NCBI GenBank assembly: GCA_022605955.1
Contig: JAKCOZ010000018.1
Coordinates: 4,162,001-4,226,000, forward strand
Direction: 5' to 3'
From: Rallus limicola
Taxonomy: Eukaryota > Chordata > Aves > Gruiformes > Rallidae
Length of the DNA: 64,000 nucleotides
Part shown: piece after piece, positions 26,941 to 38,539 of the stretch
Layout of the letters: every line of letters starts with the position of its first letter
How positions within the stretch are numbered: position 1 is the first letter of the stretch
Notes under the pieces: generated by a model
The model's input: the letters and a program-made list of their open reading frames with translations, nothing else
Told to the model about the DNA's origin: nothing
Databases searched by the model: none
Position numbers and translations under genes: made by a program

Positions 26941-29263
26941 GCCCTATGTAGAGCTACTGTCTGCACATCTGCCTTGGTTATAGATAGCATCTCACATTAA
27001 CAGTGATCAGACCTGTGAGATTTCTCCAGTGTGTCCTTTCTCTTTTGCCTTGGAGTCAGACTGAAGTTAGCACTTCAGCTGAATGATATGCCGCTCTGTC
27101 ACTGAGTCACATTAAGTCCCGCTAAGAGAAAGGATTATATATCTTTAAAAGGGATGGCTCTGGCTCCCACATCTCTGATACTAATTTTCTCCTTCATGTG
27201 CAGATTTGTCAGAGCCACATGTCAGCTAGGTCACTGGTTGATGTACTCTCAAATACCCACTACTTCTGATAGGTGCTCAGCATGGTACCCAAATATATGT
27301 TCTGTACAAAACAGGAAAACACCACAAATTGGCAGAAGATGGAAGACTGGGAACAGTTTCTGCGCTACAGAAAGGCGGCAAATAAGGCTCTAAGCCATTG
27401 TTGCCTCTACTTCCTAGCACAGAAGCACGGCTCAAGGAACACCTCATGAGACAGATGCAAATACTGAGGTAGCATAACTGCTGTATTGCTGTCCCCATAC
27501 ACAGCATTGCACATTACCAGGACCAAAATCCAGCTCCTTCCTCTTCCTCCTCGTTATCTGAATGCTGTGTTGTTGCCCCCATAGCAGCAAACAGGTATTC
27601 TTGATACATAAGAGGCCAGAAAGGAGAACAAAGGATTACCAAAAGGTTCACAGAATAGCAACTTAATAACCACATAAATGATTAAGGGAATTGAACTGAA
27701 ACCCACCACCTAGAAATTGGAAATCTGTGATGCTTGGCAAGTTGCAAGACAAAATTGCACCTTCTTTGTATGAAGTAAACAAACATCAAGCACATGTATG
27801 AAATGAGCATTGGAACTAAAGAACAACCTTTTAGGGATGCTAAAACAAGAATTTAAAGAATACAAGTAGCTAAGAATATATATGGCTTAAAATACATATT
27901 TTTTCTTTGCCATCTGAATAGCCAGTACTCTCTTTAAAGGGGTATGTTTGGATTGGTTTTGAGGGAGATTGTTTGGTTGGTTTTTTTCTTTGTCATGCCC
28001 CCATTTCTACATTAAAGTTGTTTTATCCCATTGCTGCCTACGTTAGGTAAGAACAAGTGATAGCAATCTGATAAAGATGTAGCCACTCATTTTTAAGAGC
28101 CTACAAATGTTCAGAGATGCCAGATATTTTTACACAGACTCATATTCTCTTGTATGTTACAATCAAGAGCGCATGAGCAAGAATTACCATTGAGGCCATT
28201 AGAGCAACATTTTCGACTTACCTAACTGTCTTTGGAGCCTAAGTTCCATTGATTTTCCACGGGACTTATCCACCTCAGTCACTCCAGGGCTTTTGAGGAC
28301 ATCATCATTAAGCAGTAACCTAATCTTTTTTTTTTTTTTTTTTTCTTTCATCAATTGCTACCAGCCCTGACTAGTGGAAGTCAAAACCATCCCACTTGCT
28401 GGCTTAAAATAAATACATGAATCCAAACCATACAATAAAATCTTGATTTGCTATAAACAGTGTTGACAGAAGACCACAAAAAACCCAGCTTGAGAAGCTG
28501 ATGGGTGTGCTCAGTGAAGTGAAACAGATTAAGAGTCAGAAAGGTGAATCCCCATTAGTCATCCAGCCCATGAATAACACGTAAAGCTCCATTTTGCCAC
28601 ACTTTTTTTCTTTAAATAAACTACTACCTTCAAGGACTAAGATGGTTCAGGACAAATAAGTCACTATCTCAGATAGGTTAACCTGGCACAAAATTTTAGG
28701 CCAGATCTGATCTATTCCAATCCATTACAGTCCAATGAACTGCGTGTAGGATGAGAGTGAGAAAAATCCCCTTACCGCGCTGCAAGTAATGCCGGTACCA
28801 TGTTACAGATGAGCATGTAGACCACACAAAGCATCAAATAAAGGAGAAAGTTAATAAAATGTACATTTCGCTATTTCTTGTGGTTTGGGGAAAATTTGCA
28901 GCAGCCCAAATTCCTTTTTATGTATATCTCAGACATTACAGGGGAACTTATTATTGGAAGATGTTCTCTACATTTGAATAAAACCTGCAGACAAATGTGA
29001 CCAAGGAGTTAGTCCCAGTATAATCAGCAAGATACAGAAATAAGGAAAAATTCAAAATTTTTTCAATTATCAACTCTAATTTTCATCTCCATAAACTACA
29101 GACCAGCTCCCTGATTGTGTGGGCTGGTAATGGTTATTATACACTCCCTTACTGCTTCTGAGTTCAGATGTGCCCCAGCTATACCTCCTCTCTCCCCACT
29201 GCCCTCTTTTGGGCAGGGGCAGATATTCAGCATTTTAAGGTACTGGAAATATGCCTTAATAAT
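26941..29263. other. Unique noncoding sequence
   Basis: No gene or interspersed repeat was recognised. A T19 run lies at 28,326-28,344. Open frames are short and overlap on both strands. Confidence 0.55.
28326..28344. repeat. T19 homopolymer
   Basis: Nineteen T residues followed by CTTTC. On the minus strand this would be a poly(A), but the sequence beside it matches no recognisable retroposed gene. Confidence 0.85.
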
Positions 29264-29412
29264 TGTCACCAGAACCGTGCCTCTCCACACCGCCCCCCTC
29301 CACCCCCCCTTTCCCCTTTTTTTCTCTCACCTAACCAAACTTCATTCCTGACACACTACACCACCACCACTGGCTTGGTCTTCCAAAGACCTAATGATTA
29401 CCCAAAAGATAG

Positions 29413-29523
29413 ACATCAGGAGCCATTCACACACCAGGAGAGCATTCCACTATCAGGAGAAGACATCAGGAAACATTAGGAGCCATTCACACATCAGGAA
29501 AACCCATCAGGAGCCATACACAC
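29413..29523 (+). repeat. Imperfect repeats in the U3-like region
   Basis: The motif CATCAGGAGCCATTCACAC appears intact near 29,414, as TTAGGAGCCATTCACACATC near 29,475, and as CATCAGGAGCCATACACAC near 29,504. Shorter 'ATCAGGA' copies lie between. Repeated U3 motifs are common in retroviral LTRs, where they can act as enhancer modules. That role here is inferred. Confidence 0.7.
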
Positions 29524-29700
29524 GGGACATTCTGTCGCCCACCCTGAAGCCCAGGAGCAGGGTGGAAGCTTCTGATAAAAGAGGGAAGCAACCGAGGAGG
29601 AAGGGATGCAGGGAAAAACGAGGGGACGCTGCCCCCTTCCATCGGACCCGGAGCTGCCATCGGACGGAATGCCGCAGCCTCGTGGTGGTAGATATACCCA

Positions 29701-29721
29701 TCTCTCTCTCTCTCTCTCTCT
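29701..29721. repeat. (TC)n microsatellite inside the LTR
   Basis: Ten and a half TC units continue into a pyrimidine-rich tract up to about 29,758, just upstream of the AATAAA signal. It is likely length-variable. Confidence 0.9.
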
Positions 29722-29773
29722 TTCTCTTTTCCACCCTTTCTCCCCCTCCCCTTTTTCCTGCACGTTTGTACCA

Positions 29774-29779
29774 AATAAA
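29774..29779 (+). terminator. AATAAA polyadenylation signal in LTR
   Basis: A canonical AATAAA is placed as expected for the R region of a retroviral LTR and fixes the element's orientation as plus. Whether it is used is unknown. Confidence 0.5.
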
Positions 29780-32700
29780 GCAACCTTAACCTTGACTCCG
29801 TTTCGAGTCTTAATTCTGCTCTCCGAGAATTGAATTGAGAACTTATCACGGTCAAACACCTGGGAATTGGATGTCACTCGGGGGTTCAGCCCAGCTGCCC
29901 CCAACCTCCCAGTCAGATCTGAGGTTCGGTTGGAACGCAAGGGGGTTTAACCGCTGCCAAACTAAGTCTTGTCTAGGTTGTGGATCGTAACAAGCATGTA
30001 CCAGCAACATGTTCACCAAAATTTCAGAAGGATTTCCTTTTTCCCAGTGGACTGTTCAGCCCTGTCCACACTCCTGCATTTTGTGAAAACGTTTTTCATC
30101 TCTTTTGGCCTGGGCATTTTGGCAAACCTGGATCAAGAAGCAGAAACCAACACCAACCAGCATTTTTTTAAAGGTGGACTTGAATGAACATGTCTGCAGT
30201 ATAGAATGAATTTTGGTGGTTATTCTTTGACTACTGTGTTTAATGTCATCCTACCCCCAAAAAGGGAGAAGTGTATGTCTACGCAGGTCTTCTCAGAGAC
30301 CTCCAATTGCAAGACAAGCTTATAACCCGCACCTTGCTGCAACGTATTGCTCTCTGGAGGTCAGTATAAGGGGATAAGGAGGTAATGATTATCCTGCATC
30401 CTTCTCACCCACTTGGTAATAATTTCTTCCCTTTATTCCCTTTCTACATTTGTCAGCATATCTAGTGATAGACAAATGCTACTTCCTAGTGAATGCTGAA
30501 TTATTCCTACCTATTTCACAGAAGTACAACAGCAGTATCACGAGGAACATTGCAAGTGATATTATTAGCTGGTTTCAGGCCCCCAGGTTTGGCCAGGTTT
30601 CAGCTATGAAATGAACTAAACTGCCAGAGTGTCCATTTGACATTTATACAGAAGCTCTTGCACTGAATCTGTCTGAGAACATCATGCATGTAGAACTACT
30701 CTCTTAAATTTGCTTTTGCAAGAAAACTGTTTGATATGTATTTCAAGCTGATGAGACACAAACACCAGTTGCTGGTTGATTTTTGGACCTTAATTTTAGC
30801 TGTGCTAGCTCCTGTTTATTAAATTTAAGATATGTATTTTTTATTTTTAAACTGCACTTTGTAGTTTTTTTCCATTGCTGGCAATTAATTTGTTCAGTGA
30901 AGAAAAAAAGAACACTTTCATGTATTGCTATGTTTTTTAATTCTCTGCTGATGTGTGATTAAGTATTCTCTTTCACACAGAACAAAGAGACTTGTTTCTC
31001 TGTTATTTTCTTCTCTTTTGTTTTAGGAAATACAGATGAATCCATTTTATCTTAATTTGATATTTCTAGTAGAAATTAAACTGATGATTTACTTTGCAAA
31101 GTTTTTTTTTAAAGTGTCATTTTTTTATGAAGTTATAGATAAACTGTGAATTACATATTTTCTGTAGAACTTCTTTTGCCTGACTGATAAATACCATGAA
31201 AGGAAGGTTGTTGTAGAAAGTATAGACACAAGTTGCATAGGAAGGTTAAAGCTTTAAGTCCAAAAGCACTTCCTATTCCACAAGGACCTGCCAGACAGGT
31301 CACCTTACATATTTTCACTCTCAACCTTTTCCAGAAGTCAAAATTGTTTTACAGAAAGGAAGGGCCACATAGCTGATGACTTAAAGTTTAACATAGCAGA
31401 GCAAGAAAAAACCAGTTGGATCTAGTTTAAATTAGCAAAGACAAAACAGAGTTCTCATCTTGATCCCGCATTTCAAGATATGAAAATTCAAATCAAAATG
31501 AAGTTGCAGTACTTAAAAATGATAGATGTCAATTTAAAGAAAGAGGTTGAATAAGCTTAAGGAACCAATTGTCTTGATTGAATTCAAGCAGCTAAAAAAT
31601 AACTGAGATAACTGAGGAACAGAAGAAATGAAGACTAAAAATGTAGATGTCATGTTATGGTCTGGTCTTATGAAAGAAAGAAAAAAGCAGTATTAAAGAG
31701 GAAGCATTCTGCTGTAAGTTTAATAAAATGGAAATCGGATATTGAAAAGACTAGATTATTTTTGGCAGCATTAACATTTACAATAGACTGCATCCCCAAA
31801 CCTGTATTTATCCAGGCATTTATGATATTTTACTCCTGTTTGGGGCGGGCAAGTATTTTAAGGAACAAAGACACTCTGGGAGCAAGAGAAGAACAATTTT
31901 TTATGGAGTTAAGATGTATTGTCCAAAAAAGGCTGGCTCAAAAATGTGAAATGCTAGATAGGTTATGTATGGCAGGCAAATCTTTCAGGGTGAGAAGACA
32001 AACAAATGCAATAGTGGTAATAGAATATATGATGAGAATGGCTTCGGAAATGCTGCAAAACCACAGCTGATTCCTATAAAATCCGTAAGAGGCAGTCCTT
32101 TATAAAGGTAGCAATTAAACAGAAGCAACTCTAAGTGACTGGCAAAATGCATTTGATAAAATACAATCTGACACAACTTTTTAAAAGCAAATATGTATCA
32201 CTGGATTTAATAAGCATCAACATAGCTTATTTTAGAAAGGAAAGTGTTGTAAATTGCTAACAGAGGTAAGACAAGTAGGAAATTACCTTTTCAATATTTT
32301 CTTACTAATCTTATCCAACTGTACAAAGAACACAAGCTTTACATAACGCAAAATCTAGCAACCTACACATCAAGGTATACATTTCGCTCACATCTGCATA
32401 CCTTCAATTACATTAGATGGTCTCAATTTAAGCAAAGTTCTAAATACCCTACAATTTCAGCTTTGCTTAATCATTACAGGAATAATTCTGTTGAGTTGCA
32501 ATTGGAAACCTGACTGTATTATGCTTCCATTTTAATAACCTTTACAAATGGAAATCTATTATGCCTAAACAGCCTGTATAGAAGAAGAAAAAAAAAAAAA
32601 GTCTGAGGACAGTAAAAAGCATTGCTTCCTTTAAAAGCGTGCTCAAAGCCTTTAGAAAAACATTTAATAGTGCTTGATAAAGTGATTCATTCTCTTTCCA

Positions 32701-34218
32701 CTCCTCAGCCGTTGGCTCTGTAACAGAGATGAATCCCTATAGAAGAGGTCCGCAGGACGGGTCCGCATACCCTGAATGCCGAGATGTCCCTCTTTGTTGG
32801 GCATCCTAGGACAGATGGCTCTGCACACAGTCTCTTTCATAAAGTGTATGGCAATGCCAAAAAATCAGTTGCTATGCAACCTCAGTATCCCTTCACACCA
32901 ACAGAAGAAGGTGATGGATAAGCTTGAAAAAGCCAGTTGTTTAGGGCAAGGAGCCTGCAAAGATGTTACAATTCTAGTCGCTCTCACAAGTCATCATCAA
33001 AATAATGGTCCGTAGCTGAAATGGAGCACTACGGCAACCTGCTACCACTGCCTGCTGACCTGAACTGAGATGAACCTGAACCCCGTGCGCCAGCTGGCAG
33101 TCTGACAAGTGAACAGCAAGGAATCCTGTGACAAGAGCTTGATCAGTGGATCTCCACATGCTAAAACAGTGATTACTTTTATTTCTCAAGAAGAACCAGG
33201 CAGTGAGATGACTTCAACAAGAGGAATAGAGACTACAGTATCCTAGGATGTGACACAAATGTTTGCCTCTCTCTCACTGGTAGTGGAGGTGGGGAAGAGA
33301 GGACACCCCCGGAGGTGTAAATGATTTAACTGCTAAGTAATTACATGAAGAGAGGACTCTGACCTTTATTTTGCTAACTGTCTATTAGAAGAACTTCTCT
33401 AATTTTGACTGGGACAAATTAGACAATTTCCAGAAATAGTTCTTGACCTTGAGCACATAAACCTTGAAGGCAACTATTGCACAGCAAATAATTAACTAAG
33501 TGATATATTACCAGATCATACTATAGCATCCTTTAACAAGATGACATTCTACATATTCAAGCAGTGAATTCCTTCTTTATGAATATCTTCCAAGTCTGAG
33601 TTCTGCACAGATAAAAGTGAACATTAATAAGGGAACAGAAACCAGAGGCTCAAGTATCTGAACCATGAAGAGAAGAATCACTTAAATTGTTTCAATCTTT
33701 TGTTTCTGGCACCATGCCGTCTAGTCGTATAAAGCTGTAATTGAAACCATGCCGCGTGTGTAGTGGGTTCATTACTGGCTCTGACTGAGTCGTCTCATGT
33801 GCTAACCATGTACTGATTTTTTTGCATCCTTAGGGTCAAGAACTCTTCACCTACATATTTGTTATCACATATGGGTTCTTATTCCTTCTAGGAAATTAAA
33901 ACTATCTAATATTTAAGAGCCACAAATTGATTTCTGAGTCCAGTTCCCATGTGATACTGAATGGTATGTCTAAGCATCAGTAAAATAAATCATCCATGAA
34001 GATATGATATATTCATAGACCTAAAATATAACAACGGTTTAAATAATTGATTCAAAATACTTAGCTATATGATAAATACTCAGTTTATGGCAAATCCTTA
34101 TTTGCCAAGTAATAGCTTTCCACTGCTAAAAAGAATGCATCCATTTTAGAATGAAGTACCTTGCCTAGAAATAATTAATATATGATTTTAATAGTAAGTA
34201 TGATTTTAATTACGTCTG

Positions 34219-34245
34219 GAGGAGATACCATCTAAGTATCTCCTC
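34219..34245. repeat. Perfect 10-bp inverted repeat
   Basis: GAGGAGATAC (34,219-34,228) and GTATCTCCTC (34,236-34,245) are exact reverse complements around a 7-base loop. No terminator-like context or gene is adjacent. Confidence 0.75.
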
Positions 34246-35757
34246 TAATTTGCCCTGAAATGAAACCCATATATTTTGCACAACACATAAAATTAAAGCC
34301 TGATAATTATACATTTGCAGAATTTAACACAATCATATCTATTTCATGAGACTCTAGTCATCAGCTTCGACCTGTCAGAGAATGTAACTTTCATTCAGGA
34401 AATACAGGTTAAAAGTCTGCTACTGTTCACTCCTTGTCCTCTAGAATAAGGCACTGCCAAGCAAGCTGAAACAACAGAAAAATACAAAGATACAGGCCTC
34501 TGCAGTGCAAGAAAGCTGTACATTTTGACCTGAGAAGAGTAAGAGCTTTTCAGTACAAGTACTACACTTTCAGACTCAAGTCTCACCTTTTTTTCAGAAG
34601 TATAGTTCACACATTTGATGCATTTACTACTACTTTTAACCACTAGGCATTTAAACTTATTTTCCTATCACATGACATGTTCTGTTGCCCACAGTAAGAT
34701 TTTGTAATATTTTCATAAACAGTTCAAAACCAAGGAGGACTAAGGAAAGCTTATTGTCAAAAGCCTGTCCTTATTCTCTCCCTAAATTTTTTTTAATATC
34801 TAAGGTACTATCATTAAGGTAAATTAAATCTATGGGGAATGCAAGAAGAAAAATCCAAAGAAAAATCAAGCCCCTCTTTTTAGTTTCGTAAAAGTATCAT
34901 GAAATATTGGTGTAGTGGGGAGAAGATATAGGGAAAGAATTCATCGATTGCTTCTATTCCATCCCGAGGTCAAGATTTCACCTTTTGTCTTTTGTGCAGT
35001 GCTAGCCATTTCATCAGCCTATGAAACGACAAGCACTTAACTTTCATATTTCAAGCTCTAATAATCCATGGCTGCCCTGGGAATTCATGGGGGGAATAAG
35101 TTAAGCACGTCAACTTAGGAAGCAATATTATTAACATGAGGTATTCAGCTTGCATTTATTGGTGGGTAAGAACCTGGGCTGTGTTGTCTGCAAAACTACT
35201 TTATTTAAATATAAATGGATATAACTGCAATTCTTAAGTAAAAATGTATCGTTCTTTCACACTATAGAGAAGTTGATCATATTCACGTCTGTACATGTCT
35301 GACCAAGAACCTCCGTTGACGAAGAAGCTGATCTAAGCGTAGTTGTTTTGCTATTTATAGGAACAAGTAATCTCCGAACATGTAAAGACAGGAATATTTT
35401 TAAACTAAGATGGGGGCTTTAAGAAAAGCACCCATTTTATTTACACTAAACAAAAGCTAAGCTATAGCATGCGATTAGTGTAACATTTAAAAAGATTCTG
35501 TGCAAACAGTCAGCAACTTGTAGATTTCCTCCACGCGATCCATTCCCTTCTGTAGCTTAGCAACATTAAGACTATAACAAACAAAAATTAATTGTGCCAA
35601 TGCTAATTTCCATACGGGATGCTCATCCAAGTGCACTGGAACCATTTAAATTTTAACCTGCAACGCACTCCCCATCACATGCACACAATAATAAATTATG
35701 ACAATGTGATGCGGGGAAGCGTGGTGCTGTTGTGTTGCATGTAAGCAGGAATTGCGC

Positions 35758-35835
35758 CATATCAGTAATGTTGACTGTCAGTGGGAGCCAGTGCAGCTGA
35801 AGCAGATGTTTCGTGTTGATAAGCAGAGACTGGAA
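35758..35835 (+). other. Possible coding exon, unidentified
   Basis: A plus-strand frame open from 35,710 to 35,970 contains a protein-like stretch, ISNVDCQWEPVQLKQMFR, followed by VDKQRLEKKF. It ends exactly at a good donor-like site (AAATTT then GTAAGC, with GT at about 35,844). AG dinucleotides usable as acceptors lie at about 35,748 and 35,781, but neither has a strong pyrimidine tract. A very good acceptor-like site (TTTTTTTCTTCAG, about 35,870) lies only about 25 bases beyond the donor, too close for an ordinary intron. I do not recognise the peptide. It could be a chance frame or an alternative or lncRNA exon. The coordinates are a rough core. Confidence 0.18.
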
Positions 35836-36424
35836 AAGAAATTTGTAAGCCACTTTTTCTTTTTTTCTTCAGTTTCTCTACCGTGCTTGGCAGTAACCGA
35901 TCTCGTATATTTGCCATATGCAGCCACTTTGCTTAGTGTAGACTTCTCATCTCTTCCCATAAATCCAAATTAGCATTAGTCATATGAAATCACAAACCTC
36001 CTCCTTTCAAAGCTCCTTCGCACTCCTCCAATTGGGAGCTCTCGCTTGCTATCAGATAGGGGTATTTAACTTTCTTTTGGTTATCCTTTTTAGGTATTTA
36101 AGAGGGTAAGACTCAGCCTATGTCAACACTATTTATCAACACAGCTATAAAAATTCACGTACAATGGGAATCTACATTCTAAGGCATACATTATCTTATT
36201 GCTGAGACATCTGAATTACAAAATGCAAATTTCAGTACAATTCTATAAAAATGTAATTATACCCTGCCATATTCACAGTATTGGTTAAATCCTCCACAGC
36301 ATGAACAGTCAAAACTACAGACTAGCTTTACAAGCCAGAACTAAGGTAACTGAAACCTCATTCTGAAAATAAGCAAAACAGGTAGGTTAGTTCAAAAACT
36401 ACCCTAGATTTAATGACTAGTTTA

Positions 36425-36745
36425 TGTTGGATTAGACCTCTGAAGGTCTAGCCAAACACCCCACCTCAAAGCAGATCTAATAAAACCTGGCTGATCAGGA
36501 ACCTGTCCAGTCAAGTTCTTGCTATGGAGAGACTCCCTATCCTTTTGAGGCCTTTATTCCAGCATTTGACCATGTTGAACAAAATTTAACCTCTATCAAT
36601 TCAACTTTCCTGTGACTCAACCTATGTCAGCTGCACCTAGTCCCATAGCTGTGCACCTTGAAGAAAAGGTTAGCCTCATCTTCTTTACACCCTTCCACTT
36701 GACAGCTGTGGACAGCAATATATGTGAGGGGCATGGGAAGAGTAT
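36425..36745 (-). mobile_element. CR1 LINE 3' fragment
   Basis: Reverse-complement CR1 features appear in order on the plus strand: CTCAAAGCAGATCTAATA, CCTGTCCAGTCAAGTTCTTG, GAGACTCCCTATCC, TTCCAGCATTTGACCA, TAGCTGTGCACCTTGAAGAA, TCATCTTCTTTACACCCTTCC and ACAGCTGTGGACAGCAATA. It is well diverged with no coding capacity, a 5'-truncated older copy. The orientation is the same as the fragments at 6.55 and 26.6 kb. Confidence 0.85.
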
Positions 36746-37999
36746 CCATGCCAGTCCCATGTGTACCTGCCTGGTGTTTTTTAGAGCAGGAGTAGATCCA
36801 AAATGCTAATCACTTATCCACCACCATCCCTGAAGAAATAATGTAGTCTGCACTGAAATGGTCTCAGGTTAGATGCCTGCTTGTGGAGTTACTTCCATGA
36901 AGTGGTAACTTTCCCTACTGCCTTTTATGGCATGACTTTGGATGTCCACACAGGTTACAGTTGTCCTGGGCAGTGCAGTTCCAACCCTCCCCTCCATTTT
37001 TTTCTGACCATTCTTTAGATTCGTGAATAAACTCCTTGTAAGTGACATGACAAACATCTACTTAAAGAAAAAACTATTTTTTAAGTATTTCTGCAGTTTT
37101 CCTCTCCTTCCCTACATGGGCAGGCCAACTTTTGCAAGTCAACTGCGCTATGTAAAGCTTTAGAAACTGTGCATCAGCCTGAACTGCAAGAGAAGACAAT
37201 CTACTAGAGAACAGTTTACCCATACAGAAATATACTGGATCACATTCTGGAAGATGTGAACACACCACTCAATCTCAATGCAACCTGAGTTACAATTAAA
37301 AAAAAAAATGCATGGAAGTTTAACAATAAGATAAATGATACCTTCCTCAGTGCTTGAAGTATTTGAGGTAGAAAAAATAATTAAAATCTATAAAACACAC
37401 TCTGGAATTTATTGCCCTTTAAAAGCTCTATAATATTACTTGCAATCACATCCCTACTAATTAAATATATATTAGGCTACAGAAATCAATGTAGTTAGAG
37501 AAAGTAAATCAAAGGCAGAATATAGCTTACCGATTACAGTGAAAACAGCTTGCTAGGAATGTAAGGACTACTTTGAGGCTTTTCAAGATGTTTCCTTATC
37601 ATTAGGCTGCTAGTTTTGTGAAGTCAGAAAATATTTAACATTTAACAGAACTTAGTTGTTAATATGTAAAATTTTATATTAAGAAGTATAATTTATTTAA
37701 TTAGTTGACATGCTAGGATAAAAATGACAGATGTTAGAGGACATCAGAGACACAATTTTAACACTAAACTAAACAGCAGGGAAAAAACCACTTTGCACAA
37801 GCCATTATCTAACAGTATTAGATAATAATATACATTGCAAAAGGTTTCAAAAGGAACGCAGGTAAACAAGGTGGTCGTCCTCACCATCACTGTAACTGGG
37901 TAGCCTTTTCCCAGTCATTGACCACTTCAGTATCTGCCCACATAAAAACAGCAATGAGGAAAGACTAGCTATTCTAAAACTCTGCTTTACCAATTCCCA
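36746..37999. other. Unique noncoding sequence
   Basis: Nothing was recognised beyond an inverted repeat at 37.8 kb. The segment is AT-rich, with only short chance frames. Confidence 0.55.
37804..37826. repeat. Perfect 9-bp inverted repeat
   Basis: ATTATCTAA (37,804-37,812) and TTAGATAAT (37,818-37,826) flank a 5-base loop. It lies in AT-rich DNA where short palindromes are fairly common. Confidence 0.7.
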
Positions 38000-38539
38000 T
38001 GCTAAGAGGTTTGGTTTAACTGGGACAATTAATTTACTACATAGAACCTCCTACAGGGCCATGCTTTGGATTTCTGCTGGAAACAGTGCTGACAACAGAG
38101 GGATGGTTTTGTTCCTGCTCAGCAGTGCTCACACAGACCCAAGGCCTTTGCTGCTCCTCACCCCACCCCACCAGCGAGACAGCTGATCCCCATGACCAAA
38201 GGGATGTCCTATGCCATACGACATCACATGCAGCAGATAAATCTGGAGGAAGGGGGGATGTTTGGACTGATGGCTTGTCTTCCCAAGTCACCATTACGTG
38301 TGATGGAGCCCTGCTATCCTGGGGATGGTTAAACACCTGTCTGCCGTGGGAACTGGGGAAGGAACTCCTTGTTTTGCTTTGCTTGGGCTTGCAGCTTCTG
38401 CTTTATCTATTAAACTGTTTTCATCTCAACCCCTGAGTTCTCTCACTTTTCCCCTTTCCCTTGTCTACCCGATCCCATATGGAGACAGTGGGCGAGTGGC
38501 TGATAGTGCTTTGCTGATGGCTGGAGCTAAGCCACAACA
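38000..38539 (+). mobile_element. Solo LTR of avian ERVL-like retrovirus, older copy
   Basis: A weakly preserved 5' end (TGGTTTAACTGGGACAATTA) leads into strong blocks shared with the copy at 54.6 kb: GCTCACACAGACCCAAGGCC, TTTGCTGCTCCTCACCCCAC, CAAGTCACCATTACGTGTGA, TGGAGCCCTGCTATCCTGGG and TTGTTTTGCTTTGCTTGGGC. A late ATTAAA-type polyadenylation motif (38,409-38,414) follows, then TCTCAACCC, a pyrimidine tract, and a terminal GCCACAACA. Relative to its sister copy it lacks 42 bp after CCACCAGCGAG. Only about six CpGs remain, so it is older than the 5.84-kb copy. No matching target duplication was found. The TATA-like site reads AGATAAAT. Confidence 0.82.

Larger units (their letters stand above)
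29264..29992 (+). mobile_element. CpG-rich LTR of a different endogenous retrovirus family
   Basis: The segment begins TGTCACC and ends GATCGTAACA, so it has TGT...ACA termini. It has LTR-like internal order: a U3-like part with imperfect repeats, a possible TATA-like GATAAAA at 29,574-29,580, a CT microsatellite, a canonical AATAAA at 29,774-29,779, and about 210 bp of U5-like sequence after it. It holds about 21 CpGs between 29,520 and 29,992, in sharp contrast to the flanking DNA. No target-site duplication could be found at these edges, and no primer-binding site or internal retroviral sequence follows, so the boundaries, especially the left one, are provisional. It does not resemble the ERVL-like LTRs elsewhere in the window, and I cannot name its family. 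Open frames of 120-150 codons here on both strands are by-products of its GC-rich composition. Confidence 0.6.
29993..36424. other. Unique noncoding sequence
   Basis: No complete gene or interspersed repeat was recognised. A 137-codon open frame at 31,657-32,070 (plus) shows no recognisable domain and lies in AT-rich sequence. A good acceptor-like site occurs at about 31,026. Listed separately are a hairpin at 34.22 kb and a possible exon at 35.76 kb. Confidence 0.5.

Noticed and set aside
25329..28344. A18 and T19 runs as tails of processed pseudogenes
   Set aside because: No recognisable transcript sequence precedes either run in the required direction and no flanking duplications were seen.
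29487..29940. Open frames of 122, 131 and 148 codons on both strands
   Set aside because: They lie inside the CpG-rich LTR, overlap each other, and include translated CT/GA microsatellite (Arg-Glu and Ser-Leu repeats).
31657..32070. 137-codon plus-strand open frame
   Set aside because: No recognisable domain and no splice signals defining an exon. Treated as chance.
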